64,000 bases of DNA from Nitrospira sp. (GCA_024760525.1 CP060499.1:744001-808000), one strand, 5' to 3'; positions 36,092 through 44,959 are shown, counted from the first letter of the stretch. The notes: generated by a model not told the origin, from the letters alone. Numbers and translations are program-made.

Positions 36092-37044
36092 CGGCGTCGT
36101 CTCGTCGCACATTCCGCTTGGCTGGTATCGACATTGGTACATTGACCTGCCGACTTCTTATCGCTGACTCGTCTCACGGCGCTCCTCTCAAAGAACTTCG
36201 ATCAGACCGGCGCATCCTTCGCCTTGGGGAAGGCGTCGATCAAACCAAACGACTCAGCTCTGCCGCTATGGATCGGGTCATCGACTGTCTCTGTGAGTGG
36301 CGGAATGTCATTGATGGCTATCATGTCGAAGGATCTTCGGTCGTGGCGACGAGCGCCGTCCGAGACGCCTCGAATCGAGACGAGTTCCTTCAGCGAGTCA
36401 CACGAGAGGCAGGGTTCGAGGTAGAAATCATTGCGGGGGACGAAGAGGCCCGGCGGACGTTGCTCGGCATTCGATCCGGTTTGCCGACCGGAGTAACGGA
36501 CATTCTCGCGTTGGACATCGGTGGCGGCAGCACGGAATTTATCCTGGATCGACCCGGACAGCCCTCAACCGTCCGCTCCATCGATATCGGGGTAGTCAGA
36601 TTATGCGAGCGGATGCTGCATCACGATCCGCCGACGGCAGAAGAAATACAACGCGCTGGTCATTGGATACAAAGGGAAACCGAGGTTGCGGTTGCCGAGA
36701 TGTCGCGACCTGCGGGGCTCACGTTTGTCGGGACGGCTGGAACCATTACGTCGCTCGCCGCGATGGCGCAGCAGTTACCATTCTATGAGTCGGCGAGAAT
36801 CCACAACTATGTGCTAAAGCTCGAAACCATTCGAGAACTGGAGCACACCCTTCTCAGTAGAACAAAGGCGGAGCGAGTTGGCTTGCCTGGACTGGAGAAG
36901 AACCGCGAAGAAGTCATTGCCGCTGGGGCAATCATTATCCGAACGATCATGGAGACGCTGGGGCAACAAGCGTGTCTAGTGAGCGATTTGGGGTTGAGAG
37001 AAGGGGTGTTGATCGATCTGGCGAGACGATTGACAGTTCGATGA
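36088..37044 (+). CDS. ppx: Ppx/GppA family exopolyphosphatase / pppGpp phosphohydrolase
   Basis: 318 aa, the short two-lobed form of the acetate-kinase/actin fold. Phosphate-binding loops are intact: AGIDIGTLTCRLLIAD near the start, VVATSAVRDASN and LALDIGGGSTEFILD in the middle, and TFVGTAGTITSLAAM later. The catalytic Glu is expected in ITREAGFEVEIIAGDEEARR-like sequence. Members remove terminal phosphate from polyphosphate or pppGpp; I cannot separate the two. The C-terminal HD domain of long Ppx is absent. Confidence 0.9.
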   Translation: MTASSRRTFRLAGIDIGTLTCRLLIADSSHGAPLKELRSDRRILRLGEGVDQTKRLSSAAMDRVIDCLCEWRNVIDGYHVEGSSVVATSAVRDASNRDEFLQRVTREAGFEVEIIAGDEEARRTLLGIRSGLPTGVTDILALDIGGGSTEFILDRPGQPSTVRSIDIGVVRLCERMLHHDPPTAEEIQRAGHWIQRETEVAVAEMSRPAGLTFVGTAGTITSLAAMAQQLPFYESARIHNYVLKLETIRELEHTLLSRTKAERVGLPGLEKNREEVIAAGAIIIRTIMETLGQQACLVSDLGLREGVLIDLARRLTVR

Positions 37045-37132
37045 TCCAACATACGCTTGTACAGCGCGATGGTTGTCCCGTGGGCAGGAGTCCTGAACAC
37101 TTCACGCAGCGCTTGGATAGGAAACACGTGTG

Positions 37133-37330
37133 ATGCAAAGACATTCGAGTCAACCGGATGATGAACGGATTGCTGCCAATTTGCGCCGCGCCATTGAGTT
37201 GACCGAACTCGGACTACGCCTGCGTAGTTCAGTACTGCAACAAAATGAGCCGCAGAGCGATGCCATGGTACTAGTGATGGGCGAGATTCGGCGCGCAAAA
37301 GAGCAGGCATGGCACCAGAATCATTCTTAG
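37133..37330 (+). CDS. Small protein upstream of broken nucleotidyltransferase, possible antitoxin-like partner
   Basis: 65 aa from ATG 37133 (ATAGGAAA upstream). It is a single charged helical protein with RIAANLRRAIELTELGLRLR and EIRRAKEQAW. Its end overlaps the start of the nucleotidyltransferase remnant by 22 bases, and small helical proteins of this size often precede nucleotidyltransferase toxins. A role as antitoxin or chaperone is inferred from that context only. It seems intact while its partner is broken. Confidence 0.5.
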   Translation: MQRHSSQPDDERIAANLRRAIELTELGLRLRSSVLQQNEPQSDAMVLVMGEIRRAKEQAWHQNHS

Positions 37331-37558
37331 CTCAGACCCTCTCCGCTCTCATCACGGACTTCAATCGACGCGGTATTCAGTATGCGCTGGCCGGGGGGTG
37401 GGCCTACAGCGCGCTGGTCGAACCACGGGCCACGACCGATATCGATGTCCTTCTGTTGCTGGAACAATCTTGAAAAAGTCGGACTTCGTCAGGATGAACT
37501 TCATGTCGATTTGACTTACGTCGAAGAATGGAAATCAAAGCCGGGCGTTGCCAAATAA
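37309..37558 (+). pseudogene. Nucleotidyltransferase remnant (possible toxin gene), disrupted
   Basis: Translation from ATG 37309 gives 54 aa containing YALAGGWAYSALVEPRATTD and then DIDVLL, the GG-x-A...DxD active-site pattern of nucleotidyltransferase-fold toxins and AbiEii-like proteins, and stops at 37473. In the +1 frame from 37472 the reading continues as EKVGLRQDELHVDLTYVEEW to a stop at 37558, which fits a later part of the same fold. The gene therefore has a frameshift and has lost the middle and the C-terminal bulk. It is far shorter than a functional member. Confidence 0.65.
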
Positions 37559-37564
37559 CCGATC

Positions 37565-39055
37565 CTATTTCTGCGAATACCAGCGATAACCTTTGCTTTC
37601 GGTGAATTGGGCTTTCGGCGCGCCGCCGGGTTTTTCAAGCAACAGCACCTTGAAGTCCTGGAGGCCGAACCAGGCCGGATCGGCGAGGTCGTGGTAGTGG
37701 AGGCCTTGCAGCTTGGGGAGCATATCACCTAACGCCCGCTGTAATTCCTCTTCGGTATAGGCGCGCACGTCGAAGGGCCGGTTTACGGCTTGACAGAATC
37801 TCTGGATGGTATAGGTGGCGCCGGTGCATAGAACTTTTGTATCCGGCTTCAGTCCCAGAAACTGGGGAAGTGCAAGGTATCGTTCTTGGAAGCCCAGCGA
37901 GCGCACTGCTTGCCGGAGGTGACTGTATTGGACTTCGTATTCGGTGTGCCCAGGCAGTTTCACTGGAGCCGGCCATCCTTCGTCAATGCCGAACTCCGTG
38001 AGAAACGCCCGGCCACCGGGTTTGAGTACCCGCCACAGTTCTGCGACGAAGCGAATCGGCCCGAGGTTAAAGATCACGGATTCAGGCAGGCTTGCCTCGA
38101 TCGAGATACGAAGGCGTCTGATCCAATCCAGTGCTTCTTGATGTTGCGCCGTCTCCCCGACTCCGCACGCCAATTCGTGTCTGCTCAATTGCACCGGCGT
38201 CATGTCCGCCATGTTCTCATTGTCGATGACGAGATCAATGGAATGATCGGCGAACGGGAGACATTCTGCGTTGGCACGTGTGCCGGTGACATTCCATCCG
38301 CCTGCTTGAGCCCTAGTGACTTGGAGGTTGAGGAACGGTCGCGTGATGTCGAGCGAGAGATATTTAATCCCCAATTTTTCGAAGGGGAGCAGATCCTTGC
38401 CCAGCTCCTGTGCGACGTAACCAAGGCCACCACCGATTTCCAGCAGGACTTTCGGCTTGGGATTGAACCACCCCAGTCGTCGTAGTTGGCGCATAAGGAG
38501 TCGGCCGTAGGTCAGGCCAGACAGTGCTTCGCTCGGTGCACGGAACAGGTGGGAGACGGTGGTCTCGATCAGGTCAAAATGACGATCGTCGCCTTCACTG
38601 TGGGCGAGCTCATGGCGGTGGAATTCTTCCAGGTGCTCTTCCCCCTCGAACCCTTCTTGACCTGACCAGCCTTCGCGGACTTGCTGTAGCAGGATATCCC
38701 ACTTTGCCTTGTGTGTGTGGCCCCCCGGTGGCTCGGCCCCGTAATAGCAAAGCGAGTAGTTTGGCGTGGCCCATCGTTCGAGGTGCCACTGCCCCGGTTG
38801 ACCATCGGGTCCGCACACGCGGGTGCCATAGGTTTCGAGCAAGTTGCCCACGGTGTTGTGGCCGTTCATAGAGCGAAGCATGTCCGTCCCGGCGCGGTTC
38901 AATCGCACCAACGGCAATTGGTCGTCGAGCGGGGCTACCCAGAACTCATCGTCGGCCTGTTGATACACAACGAGGTCGGGAATCCTCCAGGCAAGGAGAC
39001 TTAGGGTCTCGCCGGTCAGGTGTTGGGGAGAGTGGACGGTGGCAGCGGGTTTCAT
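37565..39055 (-). CDS. SAM-dependent methyltransferase with PqqD-like N-terminal domain
   Basis: 496 aa. Residues about 35-95 read FWVAPLDDQLPLVRLNRAG, then LRSMNGHNTVGNLLETYG, the pattern of PqqD-like RiPP recognition elements (hydrophobic-LN-x-x-G ... G-x-x-T-V-x-x-L). After a polar linker rich in His and Glu comes a class I methyltransferase: KVLLEIGGGLGYVAQELG (SAM loop), CLPFADHSIDLVIDNENMAD and ELWRVLKPGGRAFLTEFG. This order suggests that the N-terminal part recruits a peptide or partner for methylation, but no precursor peptide, radical SAM enzyme or transporter is adjacent. Substrate unknown. Confidence 0.72.
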   Translation of the reverse strand: MKPAATVHSPQHLTGETLSLLAWRIPDLVVYQQADDEFWVAPLDDQLPLVRLNRAGTDMLRSMNGHNTVGNLLETYGTRVCGPDGQPGQWHLERWATPNYSLCYYGAEPPGGHTHKAKWDILLQQVREGWSGQEGFEGEEHLEEFHRHELAHSEGDDRHFDLIETTVSHLFRAPSEALSGLTYGRLLMRQLRRLGWFNPKPKVLLEIGGGLGYVAQELGKDLLPFEKLGIKYLSLDITRPFLNLQVTRAQAGGWNVTGTRANAECLPFADHSIDLVIDNENMADMTPVQLSRHELACGVGETAQHQEALDWIRRLRISIEASLPESVIFNLGPIRFVAELWRVLKPGGRAFLTEFGIDEGWPAPVKLPGHTEYEVQYSHLRQAVRSLGFQERYLALPQFLGLKPDTKVLCTGATYTIQRFCQAVNRPFDVRAYTEEELQRALGDMLPKLQGLHYHDLADPAWFGLQDFKVLLLEKPGGAPKAQFTESKGYRWYSQK

Positions 39056-39134
39056 GGCGAACGGTTTTCTGTATCTGGCGTTGGCAGACTACAGGAGCGA
39101 TCGACAATCCTGCAAGATGGTGATCGACATGCGG

Positions 39135-39512
39135 CTAAAGCTGAGAGGGGGCTGAAGGATTATCGGTCACTGTCAACTGCCCCCGCATGATGGGATGGAT
39201 CCGGCACTGATAGGCATATCGACCGGCCGGCAAGCTCGGCACAGTAAAGTACGATCCAGGTGGGACTGCGCCTGAATCGAACAGACACTGGCGCCCATCC
39301 TCCATGCAGTCGTTATGTGTCACAGTATGATGGGTCGGTGTCGGATTATCCCAGCGAATTGGTGTACCGCTGACCACGGTTGCGTTGATAGGAACATAAT
39401 AGGGCGATCCGTCCTCCATCATGATCTGCACGGGAAAGGATGTGTCCAGAGCAAGCCCACTTGACCCGACTCCGAGCGATAGAGCAAACGTCACGAGGAA
39501 GAACCGATTCAT
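39135..39512 (-). CDS. Exported cupredoxin (plastocyanin-like)
   Basis: 125 aa with a signal peptide (FFLVTFALSLGVGSSGLA). A single blue-copper fold has His62 in THHTVTHND and the Cys103, His106, Met109 cluster in YQCRIHPIMRGQL, together a type 1 copper site. Cys69 and Cys76 could form a disulfide. Such proteins carry single electrons in the periplasm. It stands alone between the methyltransferase and the Lys/Ala-rich gene, so its redox partner is not indicated. Confidence 0.85.
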   Translation of the reverse strand: MNRFFLVTFALSLGVGSSGLALDTSFPVQIMMEDGSPYYVPINATVVSGTPIRWDNPTPTHHTVTHNDCMEDGRQCLFDSGAVPPGSYFTVPSLPAGRYAYQCRIHPIMRGQLTVTDNPSAPSQL

Positions 39513-39808
39513 GATGTCACTACTTCATATAACGCGGTCAACGCATAACAATTCGCGAGCAGGGTGAAGGAATCAGACGTGTTTCCCCTATGGGTTCATC
39601 TTAGCATGGGATCGAACGGAGCCCTCGAAAGCGATGAACCGCCGCTCAAACTCCTCCCGTCGATTGCCAAGATAGCTGTCTGATTGGATTCTACTCAAGG
39701 GGGCAATGGACGATCGAGAGAAATAAAAATCGGGTGGTTGCAAGAGGCTGTTCGTTCATGCTAGATGGAGGCCGTTGCGCCGCCCTGAAACGAAGAGGAG
39801 GAATCGGA

Positions 39809-40273
39809 ATGGCGAACAAGAAGAAAAAAGCCGTCACGAAAACGGCGTCACAGAAGAAGAAAGCCGCACCGTCAGCGAAGAAAAAGTCGGCAAAGCCAAC
39901 GGTGAAGAAACGTGCGGCGGCGAAGCCCTCCAAGCCGGTCTCGAAGAAGAAGACCATCAAGAAGGCTGCTGGAAAATCCGCCAAGAAGGCCGCGCCCAAG
40001 GTCGGCCGAGCAAGCGCACCCGTTAAGAAAGCCACGGCACAAGAAGAAGATGCCGCTCCGCGTAAGCCGCTGACTGCCAAGCAAGCTGTGCCTATGGAAC
40101 CGGAGGACACCGATCTCGATGATGAGGAAATGGTTCAGGATGAGCTGGAAATGGAAGGCGAGATCGAGGAAGACGACGTTCAAGAAGAATTAGATCTCGA
40201 CGCCGATGATGGAGGGGACGAGCTTATCGATAAGTCCGAGGACTTGTTGGACGACGATTATCGAAACAACTGA
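39809..40273 (+). CDS. Lys/Ala-rich histone H1-like protein with acidic tail
   Basis: 154 aa from ATG 39809, selected by AGGAGG seven bases upstream; the frame runs open to ATG 39734. Residues 1-90 are a low-complexity basic region of Lys-Ala-Pro-Ser (KKAAPSAKKKSAKPTVKKRA), like bacterial histone H1-type DNA-binding tails. Residues 100-154 are strongly acidic (DLDDEEMVQDELEMEGEI). The opposed charges suggest a nucleic-acid binding protein with an autoinhibitory or partner-binding tail. No globular domain is visible. Confidence 0.65.
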   Translation: MANKKKKAVTKTASQKKKAAPSAKKKSAKPTVKKRAAAKPSKPVSKKKTIKKAAGKSAKKAAPKVGRASAPVKKATAQEEDAAPRKPLTAKQAVPMEPEDTDLDDEEMVQDELEMEGEIEEDDVQEELDLDADDGGDELIDKSEDLLDDDYRNN

Positions 40274-40390
40274 TAACCAGGCGTTCTTCGATTTACCCTA
40301 GCGAGATCCAGAGTCCGTGCTATTCGATGCATGCAACCCATCGCAAGAGCGAGGGTGGTGATGTCTGATTCACTTGTTGCTTCCACTGAG

Positions 40391-40420
40391 AGCTGCTGGA
40401 ATTGATCAATTCCAGCAGCT
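40391..40420. terminator. Perfect 30-bp palindrome downstream of the Lys/Ala-rich gene
   Basis: AGCTGCTGGAATTGA is followed directly by its exact complement. It lies in the 221-base gap before the pentapeptide gene. No T-run follows, so it could be a terminator or a protein-binding palindrome. Confidence 0.5.
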
Positions 40421-40494
40421 GCATCTCATCATTCTCCCGTGAAGTACCGACAGGTGCCCAGTCTCGCTTCTTCCCGTTTCGTCCGTAGACTCCC

Positions 40495-41583
40495 ATGCTA
40501 AAGCGCATAGCGCGTTGCTGGTATGTAGCCTTGATGGTTGTCTGTGTCATCGGAACTTATCTCCCTGAAGCCGGTGCAGCGTGCGTCGTCGAGACGCTCT
40601 CTAGTGAGACCGAGACGGGGATAGTTGTTCATCTTTCGCCCACGTGTTCGCCGGCTGAACGTGAAGCCCATGCTGTGCCGAGTGCAACGGTCATGGATGC
40701 GATAGCCAAAGGGCGTCCTGTCGATCTCACTGGTGTGATCGTCCGTGGAGATCTCATCTTCGATACCCTCGCGGTAGATACGCCATCCAACCTCCAGAGA
40801 GCTGTTCCTGAGACACGGACCCAAGGGGGGCATGCTGATGACGACGAACAGCGATTGGTCCGTGCAGTGCTGAGGATAAGGGACTCGGTGGTCTTGGGGG
40901 CGTTACGCCATCATTCCGCCAAAGGCACACTCCGGTTTGAAGGGCCTGTTGACTTTCAGGGGTCTCGTTTCAAACAGGGTGTGGATCTCTCGCGGTCAGT
41001 ATTCCGGGGACCGGTTGAGCTTTCCGGGGCCATATTCGAGAAAGAGGCCTTTTTCGTTCATGGGCAGTTTGCTCGGGAAGTGGGTTGTAGGGAAACGAGG
41101 TTTGGACCCAGCACCAGATTTCATCAGTCCACGTTTGGGGCTTCAGTGGACTGTACCGGCGCTCTTTTTGACGGAATGGCGGAATTTCTGGAGGTGAGTT
41201 TCGAGCAACCGGCGGTATTCGAGCGGTCGAGATTCGGTTCGGGGACCGGATTCTCCGGAAGTCGTTTCAAGAGTCGGATCAACTTCGGCGACGCGATCTT
41301 CAGCCGTGAAACCTACTTTGGGTTTGCAGTTTTTGAGAGCGAGGTGGTGTTCGCCGGTGCCCAGTTCCTGGGACCGACTGACTTTTCAAGTGCTGAGTTC
41401 AGACAACGAGACGATCTTGTGAAGGCACGGTTCGACCAACCACCTCTCTTGGCCCAAACAAAACGACTTGAACAGGACCAGTCAAGTGGCCTCGCTCAGA
41501 CCAGGACAGGGCAGTATGCCCTTACCGTAACCTTCCTCGTGGTGGCAGCGTTGCTGGTAGCCTACGCGATAAGGCTCAAGTAA
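40495..41583 (+). CDS. Exported pentapeptide-repeat protein with C-terminal membrane helix
   Basis: 362 aa. A signal peptide (VALMVVCVIGTYLPEAGA) opens the protein. From about residue 130 to 310 short units with Phe at every fifth position recur (FEGPVDFQGSRFKQGVDLS, AEFLEVSFEQPAVFERSRF, INFGDAIFSRETYFGFAVF), which form a right-handed quadrilateral helix. A final membrane helix (ALTVTFLVVAALLVAYAI) would anchor the protein with the repeats outside. Function unknown; similar folds mimic DNA or organise surfaces. Confidence 0.8.
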   Translation: MLKRIARCWYVALMVVCVIGTYLPEAGAACVVETLSSETETGIVVHLSPTCSPAEREAHAVPSATVMDAIAKGRPVDLTGVIVRGDLIFDTLAVDTPSNLQRAVPETRTQGGHADDDEQRLVRAVLRIRDSVVLGALRHHSAKGTLRFEGPVDFQGSRFKQGVDLSRSVFRGPVELSGAIFEKEAFFVHGQFAREVGCRETRFGPSTRFHQSTFGASVDCTGALFDGMAEFLEVSFEQPAVFERSRFGSGTGFSGSRFKSRINFGDAIFSRETYFGFAVFESEVVFAGAQFLGPTDFSSAEFRQRDDLVKARFDQPPLLAQTKRLEQDQSSGLAQTRTGQYALTVTFLVVAALLVAYAIRLK

Positions 41584-41652
41584 AATCGGTGACGATCCCC
41601 AATATATAGAATCCGACTTGCCCGATTCCCTATAAGTTGGTATAAACACACC

Positions 41653-42465
41653 GTGGATTCTCCAGCTGAAGGTTCTGAGCAAACAGAGCTTCCCTACCAG
41701 GTCCGCGTCGAAAAATTCGAGGGACCACTCGACCTGCTGCTCCATCTTATTAAAAAGAATGAGATCAATATCTACGACATCCCGGTCGCGATGATTGCTC
41801 AACAATACCTCGAATATCTGGAAGCCATGGAAGAATTAAATCTCAACGTGGCGGGGGATTTTTTGGTCATGGCGGCGACATTGTTGCAGATCAAATCCAA
41901 AATGCTGCTGCCGGTGGATGAGACGGCTGAAGACGAGGAAGATGGGCCGGATCCACGAGAAGAGCTCGTTCGCAGATTGCTCGAGTATAAGACCTACAAA
42001 GAGGCGGCGCGTCAGCTCGACGATCAGGAAAAAACGTGGCGCGAGATCTTTTGGCGTGAGGACACTCCAGCATTCGATCAGGTTGAAATTGACGAAGATC
42101 TTTCGTTGGAGAATGTGTCTCTGTTTGATTTGGTTGATGCCCTCAAGGAGGTTCTTGAGCGGAATCCTAGCAGCCGCCTTCTTGAAATCATGCCCGACAA
42201 CCTCACGGTTCGTGAACGAATGAACCTCATTCTGGAAATGCTCGAAGGCAAAGATTCGGTTTCGTTCGCTGCGCTGTTTGAAGGGCCAAGTCATCGGTTG
42301 ACGGTTGTCGTCACATTCCTGGCATTGCTTGAATTGATGCGGCTTCGAGTTGCACGCGTGTTTCAAGCAGAAACATTCGGACCGATTCTCGTGTCACGGA
42401 TGTTCTCGCTGGTGCCTGATCCGGCAGAGCTCGATGAGGTCGATGTAGAATGGAGGGGAGCATGA
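41653..42465 (+). CDS. scpA: Segregation and condensation protein A
   Basis: 270 aa from GTG 41653. ScpA is the kleisin that bridges SMC heads in chromosome compaction. The conserved beginning is VEKFEGPLDLLLHLIKKNE followed by INIYDIPVAMIAQQYLEYL and MAATLLQIKSKMLLP; the C-terminal winged-helix part has VVTFLALLELMRLRVARVFQ. The ATGA overlap with scpB shows translational coupling. The smc gene is not in this window. Confidence 0.95.
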   Translation: MDSPAEGSEQTELPYQVRVEKFEGPLDLLLHLIKKNEINIYDIPVAMIAQQYLEYLEAMEELNLNVAGDFLVMAATLLQIKSKMLLPVDETAEDEEDGPDPREELVRRLLEYKTYKEAARQLDDQEKTWREIFWREDTPAFDQVEIDEDLSLENVSLFDLVDALKEVLERNPSSRLLEIMPDNLTVRERMNLILEMLEGKDSVSFAALFEGPSHRLTVVVTFLALLELMRLRVARVFQAETFGPILVSRMFSLVPDPAELDEVDVEWRGA

Positions 42466-43259
42466 CTCCACTGACGGCGGATTTGGTTGAGGATATGCCG
42501 GAAGCCGGCGCGATAGATGTGGTCGAGACAAACGGTGCTCCTGAGGATCAGCGTTTCGAGGACGATGGCGCGCGGGGCATGGGTGAGCTTCAGGCCATCT
42601 TGGAGTCGCTGCTTTTCGTCTCTTCGGAACCGCTGTCCTTGGCGCGTCTCACGGCGGTGCTCGGAAATGTGGCAACGGTTGAAGTGGAATCAGCGTTGCT
42701 CAATCTCGGTCAAACGTTTGAACAAGAAGGGCGTGGCGTGCGGCTGGCCAAAATCGCGGGAGGGTACCGCCTCGTCACAAGACAGGAGCATGCCCCCTGG
42801 ATCAAGCGGCTGGACAAGGCCAAGACGGCGGCGAAACTGTCGAGGTCTGCCTTGGAATCACTGGCGATCATTGCCTACAAACAACCATTGGTTCGGTCAG
42901 AAATCGAAGAAATCCGAGGAGTGGAAACCTCCGGTGTGTTGCGGACCCTGCTGGAGCGAAAGTTGGTGCGAATCGTTGGGCGTAAAGAGGTTCCGGGGCG
43001 TCCGATCATGTATGGGACGACAAGATTCTTTCTAGAGCATTTTGGTTTGAGCGATCTTTCACAACTCCCGCCCCTTCGCGAGTTCAAAGAACTTGGTGAT
43101 GCGGAGCAGTCACTTCTTCCAATGGATGGCGGCGACATTTCATCTGGTGACGAGTCGATTGAGACGGCTGAGCTGGATGCGGAACAGTCGGTGAGTGCGG
43201 AACCCCAGGCGTCTGCGATACTGGACGAGATATTCGATCCGCTTCAAGCAACCCAGTAG
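42462..43259 (+). CDS. scpB: Segregation and condensation protein B
   Basis: 265 aa from ATG 42462, overlapping the scpA stop; GGAGGGG lies just before it. An ATG at 42450 is in frame but less well placed. ScpB dimers bind ScpA in the condensin complex. The paired winged-helix domains show LQAILESLLFVSSEPLSLAR, SRSALESLAIIAYKQPLVRS and GRPIMYGTTRFFLEHFGL. A Glu-rich tail of about 50 residues follows, as does an acidic N-terminal lead of about 30 residues. Confidence 0.94.
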   Translation: MTPLTADLVEDMPEAGAIDVVETNGAPEDQRFEDDGARGMGELQAILESLLFVSSEPLSLARLTAVLGNVATVEVESALLNLGQTFEQEGRGVRLAKIAGGYRLVTRQEHAPWIKRLDKAKTAAKLSRSALESLAIIAYKQPLVRSEIEEIRGVETSGVLRTLLERKLVRIVGRKEVPGRPIMYGTTRFFLEHFGLSDLSQLPPLREFKELGDAEQSLLPMDGGDISSGDESIETAELDAEQSVSAEPQASAILDEIFDPLQATQ

Positions 43260-43296
43260 TCAACGGGCGACACAAGAAACTCGAACGAGCTCGATT

Positions 43297-43315
43297 GCGC
43301 GGCCATTGGCCGCGC
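43297..43315. terminator. Short GC-rich inverted repeat between scpB and a convergent gene
   Basis: GCGCGGCCA and TGGCCGCGC are separated by one base. It lies between two converging genes, where a bidirectional terminator is expected, but no T-run is present. Confidence 0.35.
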
Positions 43316-43359
43316 TAGGCTGAAGGCCGGATCGTTGACTTCTGTCTGCCCTGGGAGAG

Positions 43360-44289
43360 CTAGGGCATCGGCTTTTTTGAGGGTGGGCCGTTCTTGAGTC
43401 GCTGGAGCTCTGCGTTCTGTTCGTCCACCTTTTTCTGGAGCGCTTTCAACTCTTCCTTAAAGGCTTGCAGATCGGCGTCGTGTTTCCCAATCGGTGCGGC
43501 TTGAACAGGACTCGATTGGGGCGATGTTGTGACTGGTGCTACTGCCGCTGGGCCCTGCTGGACAGCAGGGGCAGGTTGGGGAGCTGCGAGGACCCTCGCC
43601 AATAGTTGATAATCAATCGCGAGCGACCGATCTTCAGATTGTCCGATCCAACTGGACCGATCGTATACGTCCGGACGCACGGCAGCTTCCGGCAGGAAGG
43701 TGACTTCCCGGTCGCGCAGGCCATCCGTATCTGGAAGCGGACGTGGTTCTTTCTGAGTATTGGTGGGTTTCTTCCCGTGGCGATATCGGTACTGGGTCAG
43801 CGTGAAATGCAGCGACAGGCCGTCCGCGAAAAGATAGCCTGACGTGGTTTCTCTATTCTGATTGACCTTTGGAGACTGTGAAATTTCCGGTGCGGAATAG
43901 ACGTGGAATCCCACCCGCTGATTGGGAGTCGCTTGAGCGAGCGCGGTGACTATGTGCGGAGTAAGGAATGCAATATCATCCTCAGAGAAAGTGCGAATAT
44001 CGTTCAAGTTCGTCGACTTCAGCGCCTTGCCGAGCAACAACAAGAGACCGGTCTTTTCTTTCGTGTGGACCCCACGCAAAATGTCTGCGACCGTTGTCTC
44101 CGACAGCTTGATGGGGTGTGCGGCCTGGAAGGAGTTGGCCGAGACATTCTCAAGGAATACGGTACCAAGAGCAGCTTCATGAATAGGCGTGGGCGGGTGA
44201 GGACCTGCGCAGCCGACGACTACGAAGCTCAGGCACCCAAGCATTAGAAGGCTCAGAGTCTGTCTGATAGAGAAACGATGGGAACCCAT
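43360..44289 (-). CDS. Exported lipoprotein with coiled-coil tail, unknown function
   Basis: 309 aa from ATG 44289 (AAGG upstream); the frame is open further up. The signal ends in a lipobox (LSFVVVGCAGP), so the mature protein starts at Cys and is lipid-anchored. A middle alpha/beta part (VADILRGVHTKEKTGLLLLL and RVGFHVYSAPEIS) is followed by a Pro/Ala/Gln linker and a final coiled coil (FKEELKALQKKVDEQNAELQ). No family recognised. Confidence 0.7.
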   Translation of the reverse strand: MGSHRFSIRQTLSLLMLGCLSFVVVGCAGPHPPTPIHEAALGTVFLENVSANSFQAAHPIKLSETTVADILRGVHTKEKTGLLLLLGKALKSTNLNDIRTFSEDDIAFLTPHIVTALAQATPNQRVGFHVYSAPEISQSPKVNQNRETTSGYLFADGLSLHFTLTQYRYRHGKKPTNTQKEPRPLPDTDGLRDREVTFLPEAAVRPDVYDRSSWIGQSEDRSLAIDYQLLARVLAAPQPAPAVQQGPAAVAPVTTSPQSSPVQAAPIGKHDADLQAFKEELKALQKKVDEQNAELQRLKNGPPSKKPMP

Positions 44290-44389
44290 AACCTTGTGTT
44301 GTGAATTTGAACTCACGTCGCCTGTAGTGTAGCAGGAACATCGGGCAAAACAAAAGACTGTACGGGTGCGATACGTGGAACGGTTGACC

Positions 44390-44492
44390 GTAGGCGGCAC
44401 GGTGCGCGAGGAACTCGACGGGAGCCGATGTAGCCGAAGGCGTGATGGGATCGGCGATTGTCCGCGTTCCTAATTGCGCTGTGCACTTCGCG
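44390..44492 (-). pseudogene. Fragment of an IS3-like transposase C-terminus, frameshifted
   Basis: On the minus strand, frame one gives AIRNADNRRSHHAFGYI and the adjoining frame gives APVEFLAHRAAYGQ. Removing one G near 44426 joins them into HHAFGYIAPVEFLAHRAAYG, much like the YNxxRPHxALGYxxPxEF ending of IS3/IS481-type transposases. No catalytic DDE part or terminal repeats remain visible. It may be the trace of an insertion beside the urea locus. Confidence 0.45.
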
Positions 44493-44959
44493 GAGTAGGA
44501 AGGTCGGGGAGGCCACATCTCGTTGCGATTCCGACCCAGATTCCTTATTCACAAACCCTACCAAGACCCTTCAGTAGATTCTCCAGTGTCTCTCAGGGAG
44601 CTGCCGTCGTTCATTCAGGATTTCCCCGATAGGCTATGGAAGCCTATTTTGACATGTTGGGGACAGAACATGGGCGCAGAGATTGGATGTCGTAACTGAG
44701 GGAGCTAGGGACGAACACAGACGTATCCCCACTTCTCGACTTCGCTCACGCCTCGTCGATGAAAGTCGTCAGTCTCTCAATCGGCAGGAGAAATGATTTT
44801 GCGTATCCCAAGTCTGAAATGGTTGGGATGCCTAGGGATTCGAAGCTCTTCAGAAATCGAGAACGCTTCGTTCTCAGGGAAGGCGATTCACAAGTGTGTA
44901 ATAAAGACGCTGCCAGCGGTTTAAGTCTAATAACAATAATCTAGTTGCAAGTAATTAAC

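Noticed and set aside
44759..44944. 61-codon plus-strand frame
   Set aside because: No ribosome-binding site, no motif, and in a decayed AT-richer region.
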